14,609 nucleotides of DNA from Dissophora ornata (lineage: Eukaryota > Mortierellomycota > Mortierellomycetes > Mortierellales > Mortierellaceae). The DNA is taken from the NCBI GenBank assembly GCA_025201705.1, contig MU617369.1, forward strand, positions 1-14,609, written 5' to 3'. The number at the start of each line of letters is the position of its first letter. Position 1 is the stretch's first letter. Below the pieces are notes generated by a model. It was not told where the DNA came from, did no database searches, and saw only the letters and a list, made by a program, of their open reading frames with translations. The position numbers were made by a program, and so were the translations under genes. Positions 1-8,384 of the stretch are shown piece after piece.

Positions 1-145
1 ACACTGTGGTTCTACGCACGAGCCGTCGACAGCATCCTCAAGAAATTCCGAGTCGTTGTCGCCGAGTTCATATTTCCCGGAGCCATCCATAGCTCACTCT
101 CCGCACTTGTCATCTGCAAAATCACCGTCTTCATCCATTCCACCA
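1..145 (-). pseudogene. Possible acidic exon fragment at the left edge, interrupted
   Basis: Read on the minus strand from a possible acceptor (TTTCTCACAG ending at 146), one frame gives an Asp/Glu/Gly-rich stretch (MDEDGDFADD, then KYELGDNDSEFLED) broken by one TGA near position 90. The composition is like a real acidic protein region rather than random sequence, but there is no recognisable domain and the window ends here. It may be the tail of a gene outside the window or a relic. It is outside the tandem duplication, since it has no partner left of 6093. Confidence 0.2.
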
Positions 146-285
146 CTGTGAGAAATAATCGTCGTAGTGAAAGTAGTCTACTCTGTTGAGAATTGTATAT
201 ATGCTCCGTAATAAAGAAATGACAAATTGTATAGTAGACTTGTGTCGACGAATTGTGCAGCGGACTTGAGTTTCGACAAACAAAA

Positions 286-555
286 AAAAACGAAGAACCA
301 ACGCGTCCTTTGCGCCTAACATAAAATAACAAAGACTCCAGGAACTCATCAATCGTTATCGCTGTTTAATCAACGTTTTGTTTTGTTTTGTTTTGTTTTA
401 GCAAAAAAGAGAGATGGCCACATGACCTTTCTCCTTTCTCGGCGTCATCGACGAGGGGACAAGGATGTACCGAGTAATATCGAACGCCGGTATTCCATAT
501 GCGTTAATGTGTGTACACTGTTCTTTTAGAAATACGCGTGCAATATATAATGGTC
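286..555. other. Copy-1-specific block (insertion, or deletion in copy 2)
   Basis: Flanking sequence TTTCGACAAA at about 280 and ATGGTCAG at about 550 are adjacent in copy 2, separated there only by a 28-nt poly-A run (6203-6230). Copy 1 instead holds about 260 bp containing an A-rich run and a (TTTTG)4 repeat. No coding sequence, terminal inverted repeat or target-site duplication is clear. Confidence 0.5.
376..400 (+). repeat. (TTTTG)4 microsatellite
   Basis: Four perfect TTTTG units (376-395) followed by TTTTA, inside the copy-1-specific block. Confidence 0.9.
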
Positions 556-559
556 AGAA

Positions 560-1019
560 CCCCCCTTGATAAAATCGTCGGAGATGTCAACCTTGCCACC
601 CGATATTCTTTTATTGGAGCCCTCGGTCGGAGGGCGAAATAGATGGCGATCGATAAAAGAAAAATAAAACAAATCGCAGTTCTCTATACCATTGAAAGCT
701 GTGTAAATAATATGTTCCGCGGTACTCGCGTGATCAAAGAGGTATGCCTGCACACGAATTTATTGGTATGACTCTCGAAAATATCCTACCCTCCTGTTAA
801 TCTTTCGGCCTAATTCCTGATATTTCGCGTATCGCATTTTTTCTTCTCGAATTTAAGATTGATTTGGACCACAACAGTTAATCATGTCTATAAATTGACC
901 ACTCTGAAACAGATCGCTGCGGTTCTGGCTTGGTTTGTGTCTTGTAGCCAGTCCTCACGAGGTGTTGTAGCATGTGAATCATCGACAGTGGCATTCATCT
1001 GGAGCTAGCATCTCCCTAG
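560..1019. other. Non-coding spacer of the duplication unit (copy 1)
   Basis: Aligns with about 6240-6715 of copy 2. The two copies share many point differences and indels that break any common reading frame, so I see no gene. A block at 905-950 (GCGGTTCTGGCTTGG and neighbours) is almost identical in both copies. Confidence 0.6.
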
Positions 1020-1575
1020 GTATCATATCGTGCAGGAAGTTGATGGCAGTGCGCGGCAGCAGGGCTCCAATTGTCGGATAAGCCAGTCCTTTCAACGATC
1101 CAAGAAAACAGGATGAAATAAAGAGAGGGATGAAGAACCGCATCCACAGGAAACGGCAATTATATTCCACTTTGCTTGTAGCAAGCAATGGCTCTCAGGA
1201 TGACACGCATTTCGAACGAATGTTCGCCAATATCTACTCTGCTGGTTGTGATAATTCTGTGCGCCTTTGAGGTGAGAAGAAGATCGAGACGGTGGGAGGA
1301 AAGAATGGTTAGTGAGGGAATGGCCGCATTATTGATGGCGAACAAACGCAGATATGCCAGGAATTTCGAGTAAAGTTCTCGATGACGGGTCCCTCCGCTC
1401 GCAAGTCGATATCCGTCGTGTCTTGTAGGCGACCCTTGGTCTTCAGATCCTGGAGCTGTGAAATAATGGGGCTTTTAGCGGTAGAAGTGCAAGGTGCAAG
1501 CTGTCCTGCAGCATAACCGCATAACCTCTACGCTGACCAAGACTGTTTGTTTGCCTTGAATATATGGCGACATCC
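1020..1575. repeat. Old degenerate duplicate of the gene's 3' flank (copy 1)
   Basis: Resembles 2705-3120 in the same order: ATCAT...TGCAGGAA, then ATCCAAGAAAACA followed by an A-rich run, GGAAACGGCA.TATTCCACTT (GGAAAACAGCGG.TATTTCCA in the partner), CATAATT.TCTG, and a final AGGAATT...GCAAG...CATAACC...TGTTTGTTTG.CCTGAAT. Similarity is patchy, clearly older than the 5.6-kb duplication because both large copies contain both members. Confidence 0.55.
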
Positions 1576-1663
1576 GCAAGAGAGAGCACATCCCATTTTC
1601 AAGCACAGGCCACATCCCCAAACACAACAGATTGTCGATTCGTCTTTAATTCTTAATTGGCAG

Positions 1664-1917
1664 AAAGTAGAAAGTCAATCCCGTGTTAATTGATATGGTT
1701 TTCAGGTTCGTCGCTGATTGGAGAGCGGAGAGTTGTTCCTAGTCATTACATCCACAGCATTGCTGCTATCCACCCTCGGTACATAACTTGATGAGATTAA
1801 AGCGGCCAGTCATGTGAGAGCATGTTTTCAGCCCTCCTCCTATTTGGTTCTCTATTCATCTTATTCCTTTTCTCATTCCCCGCATTCCCCTTCTCTTTCA
1901 CTCTAGAATTAGCACTA
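1664..1917. other. Highly conserved non-coding block (copy 1)
   Basis: Positions 1697-1917 match 7234-7454 with two substitutions and no gap in 221 bp (A1741/T7278 and one C/A in the CTCATT.CCCGC stretch); the 33 bp before it add two more. This is more conserved than most of the exons. Both strands contain short open frames here, but outside the block these frames diverge and shift between copies, so I do not call a gene. It could be a regulatory element, an RNA, or a gene-conversion tract. Confidence 0.6.
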
Positions 1918-2704
1918 GAGCTATCCAAGAGTTGGTCCATGGATATATCAAGGTTACGTGCAAAATACGTACCTAGCCTGCTTTCTTTGTTATCCCACTC
2001 CTGCATACACAAACTTCAGTCCTTCTTTCCGCCCCGTATGACTTGCTGACAGCATGGATCTGATGACAAACCGTTCGTGCTTTGAGGGGCAAAAGGGGTA
2101 TTTCGCACCGTGTGGGTATATGACTTCCGCTGGGTCTCCTAGCCACTGGAATATTATTCTTCGTGAGTTTCACGGCGAGGGCGTATGGGGATCGATGAAC
2201 TTCTGGAGTAATGAAGACCGTCGCCATGCTCCACAACGGAATTAATCAATTATAGCGAATGCTTCATACATTTTCTTATGCCCATCCAACCTCTAGGTCT
2301 CTCTCTCTTTCTCTTTCTCTCTTCCCCTCACTTCTCGTTCTCCATATCACTTCCTTTGCTCGACCGTTTAACATGGAGTGCTAACGGCTTTTTCATGTTT
2401 GATCTTCTATATTATTTTTTTGCCCTTCTTTCCACCACGCGATACTCGATGCTGTCGTCCGAGCCATGCGGTTACGATTCCAAAATACGATCACGACCAC
2501 ACTATCTTAGTTGGAGTATGCGAATCTGCTCTTCCAATAGACTGGGGTTTCTAGATATAGTGAAGTACGAACACAATTCTTTCCACAGTAAAGACTAGAG
2601 GAGAATATGCCCAACAAACTGAACATCCTACTTGACCCGGCATTGCTAGCTGCTTTGACGAATGCGCTATTATCACGACCACACTGGTGAACTTCTAACT
2701 CGGT
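1918..2704. other. Spacer with CT-rich tract (copy 1), no gene seen
   Basis: Aligns with about 7455-8384. It holds conserved pieces at 2063-2150 and 2235-2280 and an imperfect TC/TTTC tract near 2298-2330. Open frames in the CT-rich part are low complexity and are not conserved between the copies. Confidence 0.6.
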
Positions 2705-3120
2705 CTCATTTGAGCATCATGCTGCCCTGCAGGAAAGTTGCTCGGAGCAAGAGGCGATATGGTATCCACGAAGACAGGAAAAAAGTCGGAGAGGACAAAT
2801 GAACGCCTCAATGGAAAACAGCGGTAGTATTTCCATCTTGCTGTTGACGATTCGAATGTCATAATTATTTCTGAGACGATGGTGAGCATTGTCTATGAAC
2901 GTACAAGGTGGAGGGAAACTTGTGAGAGTCGAAGGAGAGGAAGAATATTGAAGGTGTGTCGACTATTGTTGAGCAATCGCAGATGGTAATGGCCTTGAAC
3001 CGACATAGACCACACCTGGAATTGGAGGCGCAAAACACAAGTTACCCTCCATCATAACCCTGACTCACATTGTTGTACTTTCGACGATAGTTGTTTGTTT
3101 GTCCTGAATTAATGCTGACG
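2705..3120. repeat. 3' flank of paralogue 1, partner of the old internal duplicate
   Basis: Directly downstream of the minus-strand gene. It aligns closely with 8385-8797 (copy 2) and distantly with 1020-1575 and 6720-7172. A minus-strand open frame (2889-2695) shares the stretch WKYYRCFPLRRSFV with copy 2 but has no recognised domain; the shared nucleotide identity is enough to explain it. Confidence 0.55.
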
Positions 3121-3125
3121 ATCAT

Positions 3126-3131
3126 TTTATT
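3126..3131 (-). terminator. AATAAA polyadenylation-type signal of paralogue 1
   Basis: AATAAA on the minus strand about 35 nt after the TGA stop. The same hexamer lies at the same distance in paralogue 2. Confidence 0.5.
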
Positions 3132-3165
3132 ATTTCATGTTCGTTTGCAATTTCATGTTTTTTGG

Positions 3166-5129
3166 TCATTCTACATACCCATCACCGTTCGGTGGAGGAA
3201 TGTATTGAGGATTGGCAGCTGTGTTGTTGAAGTAGGTCGGTGTATAAAATTGGGTGCTCGGTGCCTGAGGCGCAGCGGCGCTGGTAGGAGACACACATTC
3301 TGCCTGGCTATAATTATGAGGACTACTCTCCTGGGCTTGGAAGATGTTTGTCAGTTGAAACTGGGGCAAAGACTGAGGATTGAGCGATGGTGGAGCGTAA
3401 TTGCAGGGCGCCTGAGTCTGAGGCTTTAAGATCTTATGCTGCATTTGCTGTTGAACGGGGATAGTTTTTAAGAGTTGGGCAGAGTAAATATCCTGCTGTT
3501 GCTGCTGTTGAAGAACATAGTTCTGCTCCATCAACGGCGCTGCCGCAAGGTCCATCTTACTACGATCCTGATGGGCGCCCTGGGGTTTAACATTGGCCGC
3601 ACCAGAGGTTTTTCTAGACGCCTTGCGGTGGCGAATGAACAAGAACGCGACTAGAGCAATTACGGCCAAACCACCAACCACACCACCAACAATGGCACCA
3701 ATTGGGACACTATTAGAACCAGAACCACTGTTGCTTCCATTTGAAGAGCTTGGAGCTGAGGAGCTCGAAGGCGTAGAGGTGATAGAGGGCGTAGAGGTGA
3801 TAGAGGGCTTTACAAGTCCTAGTCCACTCCAGTCCAGAGCCACGGTGTCGAAGCTGTTGAAAGTGACGGCACCGTTGCTTGCAGCACTGTAGGTCACAAT
3901 CTTGTTGCCGACAGAAGCTGCAGTCAGGCTGCTGGTAAACGAAGGGACGTTGCCTGAAACTGCCACTTGTTGCAGTTTGGTGGACTGGCTAGGGTTGATA
4001 GAATACATCACCGTTGTTCCGTCAGAGGCCTAAGGTGTTGAAGAGGACAGCGCGGTTAGCATCATTACCTACAAGGATGCCTTTAAAGATGCTTGTGTAG
4101 CTACGGGACTGATTCTTTACCTTATCAAGAATGTATCCGACGCCAGCCATCGTCAGGGAGAAGGCGTTGCTTGTCAATGTGATTCCGTTCATATTCACAG
4201 TCTCAGGACTGGACAGAGACAGGATACGGTCCTGGGAGGTAACGATTGGCGCCGCAGAGTCCAAGGCGGTATAAATTGCTCCAGCACCATTCGCGTCGAA
4301 CACGATGTTATAGCCCTGCGCAGGAGTGTTGGACGATGCAACATATGTTCCAACGCTGAGCAAAGGGGATGGCGTTGGGTAATTGGAGAGGACAAAGCTG
4401 TATGAAATAGTAGTACATTAATGAAGCGCAGCAGACGGTGGAGAGCAATTAGAAAAAACAAGCAAACACAAATGTCTTGGGAAAAGCACCACATAACAAT
4501 GAATAGTATTTGCAGCTATGCAGAGGTTGCGGCAATACATATTCCCATCAAAGAGATAGTTGATGCGATACACAAAGTATTAAGAACAATGATGGTCTTA
4601 TGAGGTGGAATGACAAGGTCCACAGGTCGGTCACTTACTCTCGACTGCTGTGAACGATAGCTGTTGCATTATATCGAAGGCCTGTCCAGCGGGAGTCAGA
4701 GTCAGTGCCAGAGACATTCGCAACGGCTGTAACCCAGTTTAGACCTCCAACAGCTCCTGAGAGCGAGAAGAGTTTGTTGGAGATGAAGCCGACAATCGGG
4801 AAGTTGGCGGGAAGGTCGACGGTGCCGTTGGGGTAAATATTGGTAAAGTAGGACTGTGCGCCGAACTGTTGGACGAACACTGGGCTGTTGGTCGATGCTT
4901 GCTTGCCACTGTATGGGAGACAGGCCTTTGGCGCGGAGTTGCTCCAGAAGCCCGGGGCTGTCTGGTCGGTAATGAAGGTGGCGGTGGGTGAGTTGATGTT
5001 GGTCAGGTCGATAGAGGTCATTTCCAAACAACCTTCGTTCGACGCAGAGACACCGACGAGGTAGACGAATTTGCCTGTGGCATCAGGGACAAGACATGCG
5101 TTCGAGTATGCAGGGATGGTGGTACTCAT
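3166..5129 (-). CDS. Single-pass membrane protein with propeller-like ectodomain, paralogue 1 (3 exons)
   Basis: Three exons join cleanly: 5129-4639, 4397-4121 and 4029-3166, giving 543 aa. Donors GTAAGT and GTAAAG, acceptors ACAG and TTAG. The start ATG lies in a good fungal context (GCCGCC before ATG, A at +4). Residues 1 to about 330 are rich in beta-type segments, Asn/Ser/Thr/Gly and sequons (NGT, NVS, NAT), suggesting an extracellular beta-propeller-like domain (inference; I recognise no named domain). Residues about 331-364 form a Ser/Thr/Pro linker, about 366-388 a Gly/Val/Ile-rich membrane helix, followed by basic RHRKASRK, so the tail is probably cytosolic. The tail has six Gln at 430-435, many Pro/Tyr, and ends GDGYVE. 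No N-terminal signal peptide is visible. The frame upstream of the ATG has a stop and no ATG, and no good acceptor. The second copy at 8839-10747 supports the model. Function unknown; surface sensor or adhesion are guesses. Confidence 0.85.
3743..3811. repeat. Linker insertion with 2 x 18-bp tandem repeat
   Basis: Sixty-nine bp present in exon 3 of paralogue 1 and absent from paralogue 2, where ACAAGTCC follows directly on CCATTT. It contains two perfect copies of an 18-bp unit (3770-3787 and 3788-3805) encoding PSITST twice, and keeps the frame, adding 23 Ser/Thr/Pro-rich residues just outside the membrane helix. Confidence 0.85.
4030..4120 (-). other. Intron 2 of paralogue 1 (91 nt)
   Basis: GTAAAG donor at 4120, branch-site-like GCTAAC about 20 nt before the acceptor TTAG ending at 4030, phase 0 (Lys256|Ala257). 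A nested GTAGGT donor would also keep frame and add 16 residues, but that intron would be 43 nt with the branch site only about 17 nt from the donor, so I prefer 91 nt. The intron has no in-frame stop. Confidence 0.75.
4398..4638 (-). other. Intron 1 of paralogue 1 (241 nt)
   Basis: Begins GTAAGT at 4638 and ends CATACAG at 4398 on the minus strand. It interrupts a codon after the second base (GA|C, Asp164). The corresponding intron of paralogue 2 is 270 nt, recognisably related but with several indels, as expected for intron sequence. Confidence 0.8.
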
Positions 5130-5141
5130 GGCGGCTTTATA
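5130..5141 (-). promoter_or_regulatory. TATAAA-GCCGCC motif touching the start codon of paralogue 1
   Basis: On the minus strand TATAAA (5141-5136) is followed by GCCGCC and then ATG. A working TATA box would place transcription start downstream of this ATG, so TATAAA is probably part of the leader. GCCGCC is a favourable initiation context and supports the chosen start. Paralogue 2 has TATAAA-GCCACC-ATG. Confidence 0.5.
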
Positions 5142-5390
5142 CCCAGCGTGGAAATTGGAAGATGGCGGGGAGTGGAAAAAGGAGGAAAGAACGAGTAGGA
5201 GAAATAAAGTTTGTCACAACGGTTTTTAAGCTACTTTTTCAACTGCTGTGTTAAAACCCAAAGTTGAGAGAGGAAAGCTCCCGATTGTGTGAAGTCAGAG
5301 AGACATCAGGAGGTCGAGGGTGAGGGTGTGGCGCAAGAGGAGGAAGTGATGAGAAAGAAGAAAGGGAAAAGGAAGAAATACGCTTTGAAT

Positions 5391-5412
5391 CATCGATCAC
5401 AACCGAGGCAGA
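5391..5412 (-). promoter_or_regulatory. Conserved upstream block 1, paralogue 1
   Basis: A 22-bp block centred on ATCGATCACAACCGAGG is identical at 10940-10961, in a region where the two upstream sequences otherwise differ by many indels. It lies about 260 bp upstream of the ATG (about 190 bp in paralogue 2). Candidate regulatory site; function unknown. Confidence 0.4.
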
Positions 5413-5520
5413 GGAATACTCTCCGTTCATCTGTTTTAATGCAAACGCGTCGTCGACAGGGAGAGGGAGATAAAAATACGCGCTCGTCCGCAACTGGAGT
5501 GAGTCGAGAAGTCGGTTTTG

Positions 5521-5542
5521 CAATGCGCACTGCCTCATTTGG
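5521..5542 (-). promoter_or_regulatory. Conserved upstream block 2, paralogue 1
   Basis: CAATGCGCACTGCCTCATTT and its next two bases are identical at 11022-11043. It includes the palindrome TGCGCA. It sits between the minus-strand membrane-protein gene and the plus-strand remnants, so it could serve either side. Confidence 0.4.
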
Positions 5543-5770
5543 GGCACAGGCTCGAATCCAACCAGCGCCGAAACTTACATTCCGTATATGCAACTAATAA
5601 ACTCTACTGTTCCTGGCCTTTTTGTTTCCCTAACCATCGACCCCCACTGCTCCATCAAGGTGGCCTACCATGTCATTTCATTCAAACTCGTCATAACGCA
5701 TAGACTTGGGCATCCCATTACCACCAATTAACCTACTATTCAAATAAAACAACCTATAGCGCATATTTCT

Positions 5771-6113
5771 ATGGAGCACCCTCTGATTGGACATCTTGCG
5801 GCTATGACGAGGACTAAAGTAGAGAAGGCCTTGGTTATTCTTGACAAGCTTCAATGCTCGCTGTTCGAGTTCTTGACTAATTGCTTGCCTCAAACTATGA
5901 ATCGATCTCAGAAAGGGCTACCCGGTTCTACGAAAAAAAAGGTCCTGCGCATAATAATAAACTTTTGGATGACAGGATAACGACGGAGTTCTCAGAGACA
6001 TCCTTTTTGAAGGCAGCCTTGGACGTGGTATCGAAACAAGCTTGCCAAAGAATCAATAGTGCTGAGAAGGAGAACCACGTGAAAAAAAAAATTGAAAGTA
6101 GTCTACTCTGTTG
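5771..6113 (+). pseudogene. Frameshifted fragment of an unrecognised protein
   Basis: From ATG at 5771 one frame gives a helical, charged stretch (MEHPLIGHLAAMTRTKVEKA onward, to about FEFLTNCLP near 5890). A second frame, open from about 5881 to the TGA at 6112, gives an equally protein-like stretch including SERATRFYEKKGPAHNNK, FLKAALDVVSKQACQRI and AEKENHVKKK. The two read naturally as one protein split by a frameshift or a mis-joined segment near 5880-5900. The last part runs a few codons into the second repeat copy. I cannot name the family; such short charged fragments in fungal repeats are often parts of multicopy, mobile-element-associated genes (inference). Its 5' flank is homologous to that of the helicase relic at 11435, but the coding part is not. 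Confidence 0.5.
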
Positions 6114-6202
6114 AGAATTGTATGTACGCTCTGTAATAAAGAAATAGCAAATTGTATAGTAGACTTGAGACAACAGATTGTGTAGCGGACTTGCGTTTCG
6201 AC

Positions 6203-6230
<28 letters not shown>
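6203..6230 (+). repeat. Poly-A run of 28
   Basis: Uninterrupted A28 in copy 2, at the place where copy 1 has its extra 260-bp block. It creates artificial Lys- or Phe-rich open frames on both strands that are not genes. Confidence 0.95.
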
Positions 6231-6235
<5 letters not shown>

Positions 6236-6239
6236 ATGG

Positions 6240-6719
6240 TCAGTATCTCCCTTGATAAAATCGTCAGCGAGGTCAACTTTGTCATCCGAGATTCTTCTTT
6301 TGGCGCGTTCTCGGCTAGGGGGCGAAATAGATGGCGATCGATAAACGAATAACAAAACAAATCGAAAGTATGATATCAAATCAAGCTCATTGCAAGTGGT
6401 ATTACAAACCGTGAATAATGAGTTCCGCAGTGCTCGCATGATCAAAGAGGTATACTTGCATACGGATTTATCGACCTGACTCCCGAAAACACCCTACTCT
6501 CTTGTTCATCTTTCGTCCTGATTCCTGATATTTCGCGTATCGCATTTATTTCTTCTCGAATTTAAGATTGATTTGGATCACAGCAGTTAATCGTGTCTAG
6601 AAATTGACCATTCTGAAATAGATCGCTGCGGTTCTGGCTTGGTTTGTGTCTTGTAGTCAGTCTTCATGAGGTTTGTAGCATGTGTATAATAGACAGTGGC
6701 ATCCATCTGCAGCTGGTAT
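6240..6719. other. Non-coding spacer of the duplication unit (copy 2)
   Basis: Counterpart of 560-1019. No reading frame is maintained in both copies; nothing recognised. Confidence 0.6.
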
Positions 6720-7172
6720 CTCCCTTAGGTATCATACCATACAGGAAGTTGATGGCAGTACGCGGCGGCAGGGCTCCAATTGTTGGGCAAATCTGTGCTT
6801 TCAATGATTCAAGAAAATAGGATGAAAAAGGGATGGAGGAAGGACTGCGTCTACAGGGAACGGCAGTTATATTCCACTTCGCTTGCGGCAAGCAATGGCT
6901 CTCAGGATGACACGCATTTCGAACGAATGTTGCCCGATATCTACTCTACTGTTCGTCATAATTTCTGTGAGCCTTTGAGGCGAGAAGAAGCTCGAGACAG
7001 TGCGAGTAAAGAATGGAGGGATGGAATGGCCGCATTGTTAATGGTGAACGGACGCAGATGTACCAGGAATTTGAAGTGCAAGGTGCAAGCTGTCCTACAG
7101 CATAACTGCATAACCTCACGCACATTCTACCCTGACCGTGATTGTTTGTTTGCCTTGAATTTATGGTGACAG
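6720..7172. repeat. Old degenerate duplicate of the gene's 3' flank (copy 2)
   Basis: Counterpart of 1020-1575 and distantly similar to 8385-8797: compare ACCAGGAATTTGAAGTGCAA at about 7060 with ACCTGGAATTGGAGGCGCAA at about 8690, followed in both by GCAAG.TG.CCT, CATAAC and TTGTTTGTTTG.CCTGAAT. Minus-strand frames share GAL.PRTAINFL with copy 1 but have no known domain. Confidence 0.55.
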
Positions 7173-7200
7173 CTGTCGCAGAGAGATTGTCGATTGGTAG

Positions 7201-7454
7201 AAAGTAGAAAGTCAATCCCGTGTTGATTGATACGGTTTTCAGGTTCGTCGCTGATTGGAGAGCGGAGAGTTGTTCCTTGTCATTACATCCACAGCATTGC
7301 TGCTATCCACCCTCGGTACATAACTTGATGAGATTAAAGCGGCCAGTCATGTGAGAGCATGTTTTCAGCCCTCCTCCTATTTGGTTCTCTATTCATCTTA
7401 TTCCTTTTCTCATTACCCGCATTCCCCTTCTCTTTCACTCTAGAATTAGCACTA
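7201..7454. other. Highly conserved non-coding block (copy 2)
   Basis: Partner of 1664-1917, with two differences over its last 221 bp. It contains TTGATGAGATT, reminiscent of a C box, but no CTGA follows at a suitable distance, so I do not call a snoRNA. Confidence 0.6.
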
Positions 7455-7866
7455 ACGCTATTCACGAGTTGGCCCATGGATATGTCGAGGCTACGTGAAG
7501 GCAAGCTACGTACTTTGCCTACTTTCTTCATTTTCACACTCCTGCACACACACACGCTTCCGTCCCTCCTTCCGCCCCGTATACCTTGCTGACAACGACA
7601 ATGTGAATATACACTGCTCGTGCTTTGAGGGGCAAAAGGGGTATTTCGCGTGGTGTGGGTAAATGACTTCCGCTGGGTCTCCTAGCTACTGGGCTAATAT
7701 TCTTCATGGGTTTCGCGGTAAGGGCGAATGGGGATCGACAGACATCTGGGGCAATGAAGACCGTTGCCACGCTCCACAACGGAATTAATCAATTATAGTG
7801 AATGCTTCATACATTTTGTCATGCCCGCCCGACCTAGACTTTATTCCGCCATGTTTCTTGTTCGTT

Positions 7867-7915
<49 letters not shown>

Positions 7916-8384
7916 CCCCCTCACCTCTCGCTCTCAATGTTACTTCCTTTGCTCGATTGTTTAATATTGAGCGCTCACGGCATTATCATTTTTGTTATTT
8001 TTTACTTTTGCTCAATTTTCCACGACGCGATACTCGATGCTGCCGTCGGAGCCATGTGGTTACGACACCAATATACGATCACGGTCACACTATCCCAGTT
8101 CGAGCAGGCCGATCTGCGCATCCCTTAGACTGCGGTTTCTGGATATAGCGAAGTACAGACACGATCCTTTTCACAGCAAAGAGTAGAAGAGAATATGCCC
8201 AACAAACTCTATTTCCTACTTGACGCGGAGTTGCAAGCTGCTTTGCAGAATGCGCTAATCTCCATAGCCTTTCTTACATAAACACGTAAACAAAAACAAT
8301 GCCATTGCGATCAACGTGCCTGCGAATGTAGATTGTGTTCACGACCACCATGTGGCGAGCCTCTAAATTCGGTCTCATTTGAGA
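7455..8384. other. Spacer (copy 2), no gene seen
   Basis: Counterpart of 1918-2704, with conserved short blocks and a long TC microsatellite. It carries about 110 bp near 8260-8370 without a close match in copy 1 (compare the shorter stretch near 2650-2690). Open frames across the microsatellite are low complexity. Confidence 0.6.
7869..7914 (+). repeat. (TC)17 followed by (TTTC)3
   Basis: Perfect TC repeat 7869-7902, then three TTTC units. Copy 1 has a shorter interrupted version near 2298-2330, so the tract has expanded in copy 2 or shrunk in copy 1. Confidence 0.95.

Larger units (their letters stand above)
168..5773. repeat. Large tandem direct duplication, copy 1
   Basis: The sequence from TGAAAGTAGTCTACTC at 168 to the CTATGG at about 5773 is repeated in the same order and orientation at 6093-11437. 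Matching blocks include 168-285/6093-6202, 905-960/6620-6670, 1664-1917/7201-7454, 2063-2150/7617-7700, the whole membrane-protein gene, its promoter (5391-5412/10940-10961) and the upstream end (5521-5542/11022-11043). Between blocks there are many indels, so the duplication is not very recent. Left of 168 and right of 5773 the two contexts differ. Confidence 0.9.

Noticed and set aside
1780..1830. TTGATGA as the C box of a C/D snoRNA in the conserved island
   Set aside because: No CTGA D box at a plausible distance and no closing stem.
1822..2049. Hydrophobic plus-strand open frame (MFSALLLFGSLF start), also at 7359-7592, as a conserved small membrane protein
   Set aside because: Its shared part lies inside the conserved block; beyond it the copies diverge by frame-changing indels and no codon pattern is kept.
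4195..4494. Minus-strand open frame crossing intron 1 and exon 2 of paralogue 1
   Set aside because: Shadow in another frame; the spliced model is supported by paralogue 2.
5540..5570. GGCTCGAATCC resembling a tRNA B box
   Set aside because: The flanks do not pair as a T stem, no acceptor stem or A box was found, and copy 2 has changed bases in the core.
6053..6445. Open frames with long Phe or Lys runs around 6203-6230
   Set aside because: They are produced by the A28 run and are not kept in copy 1.
7764..8148. Several open frames of repeating Ser-Leu across the TC tract
   Set aside because: Translation of a microsatellite; the tract length differs in copy 1.
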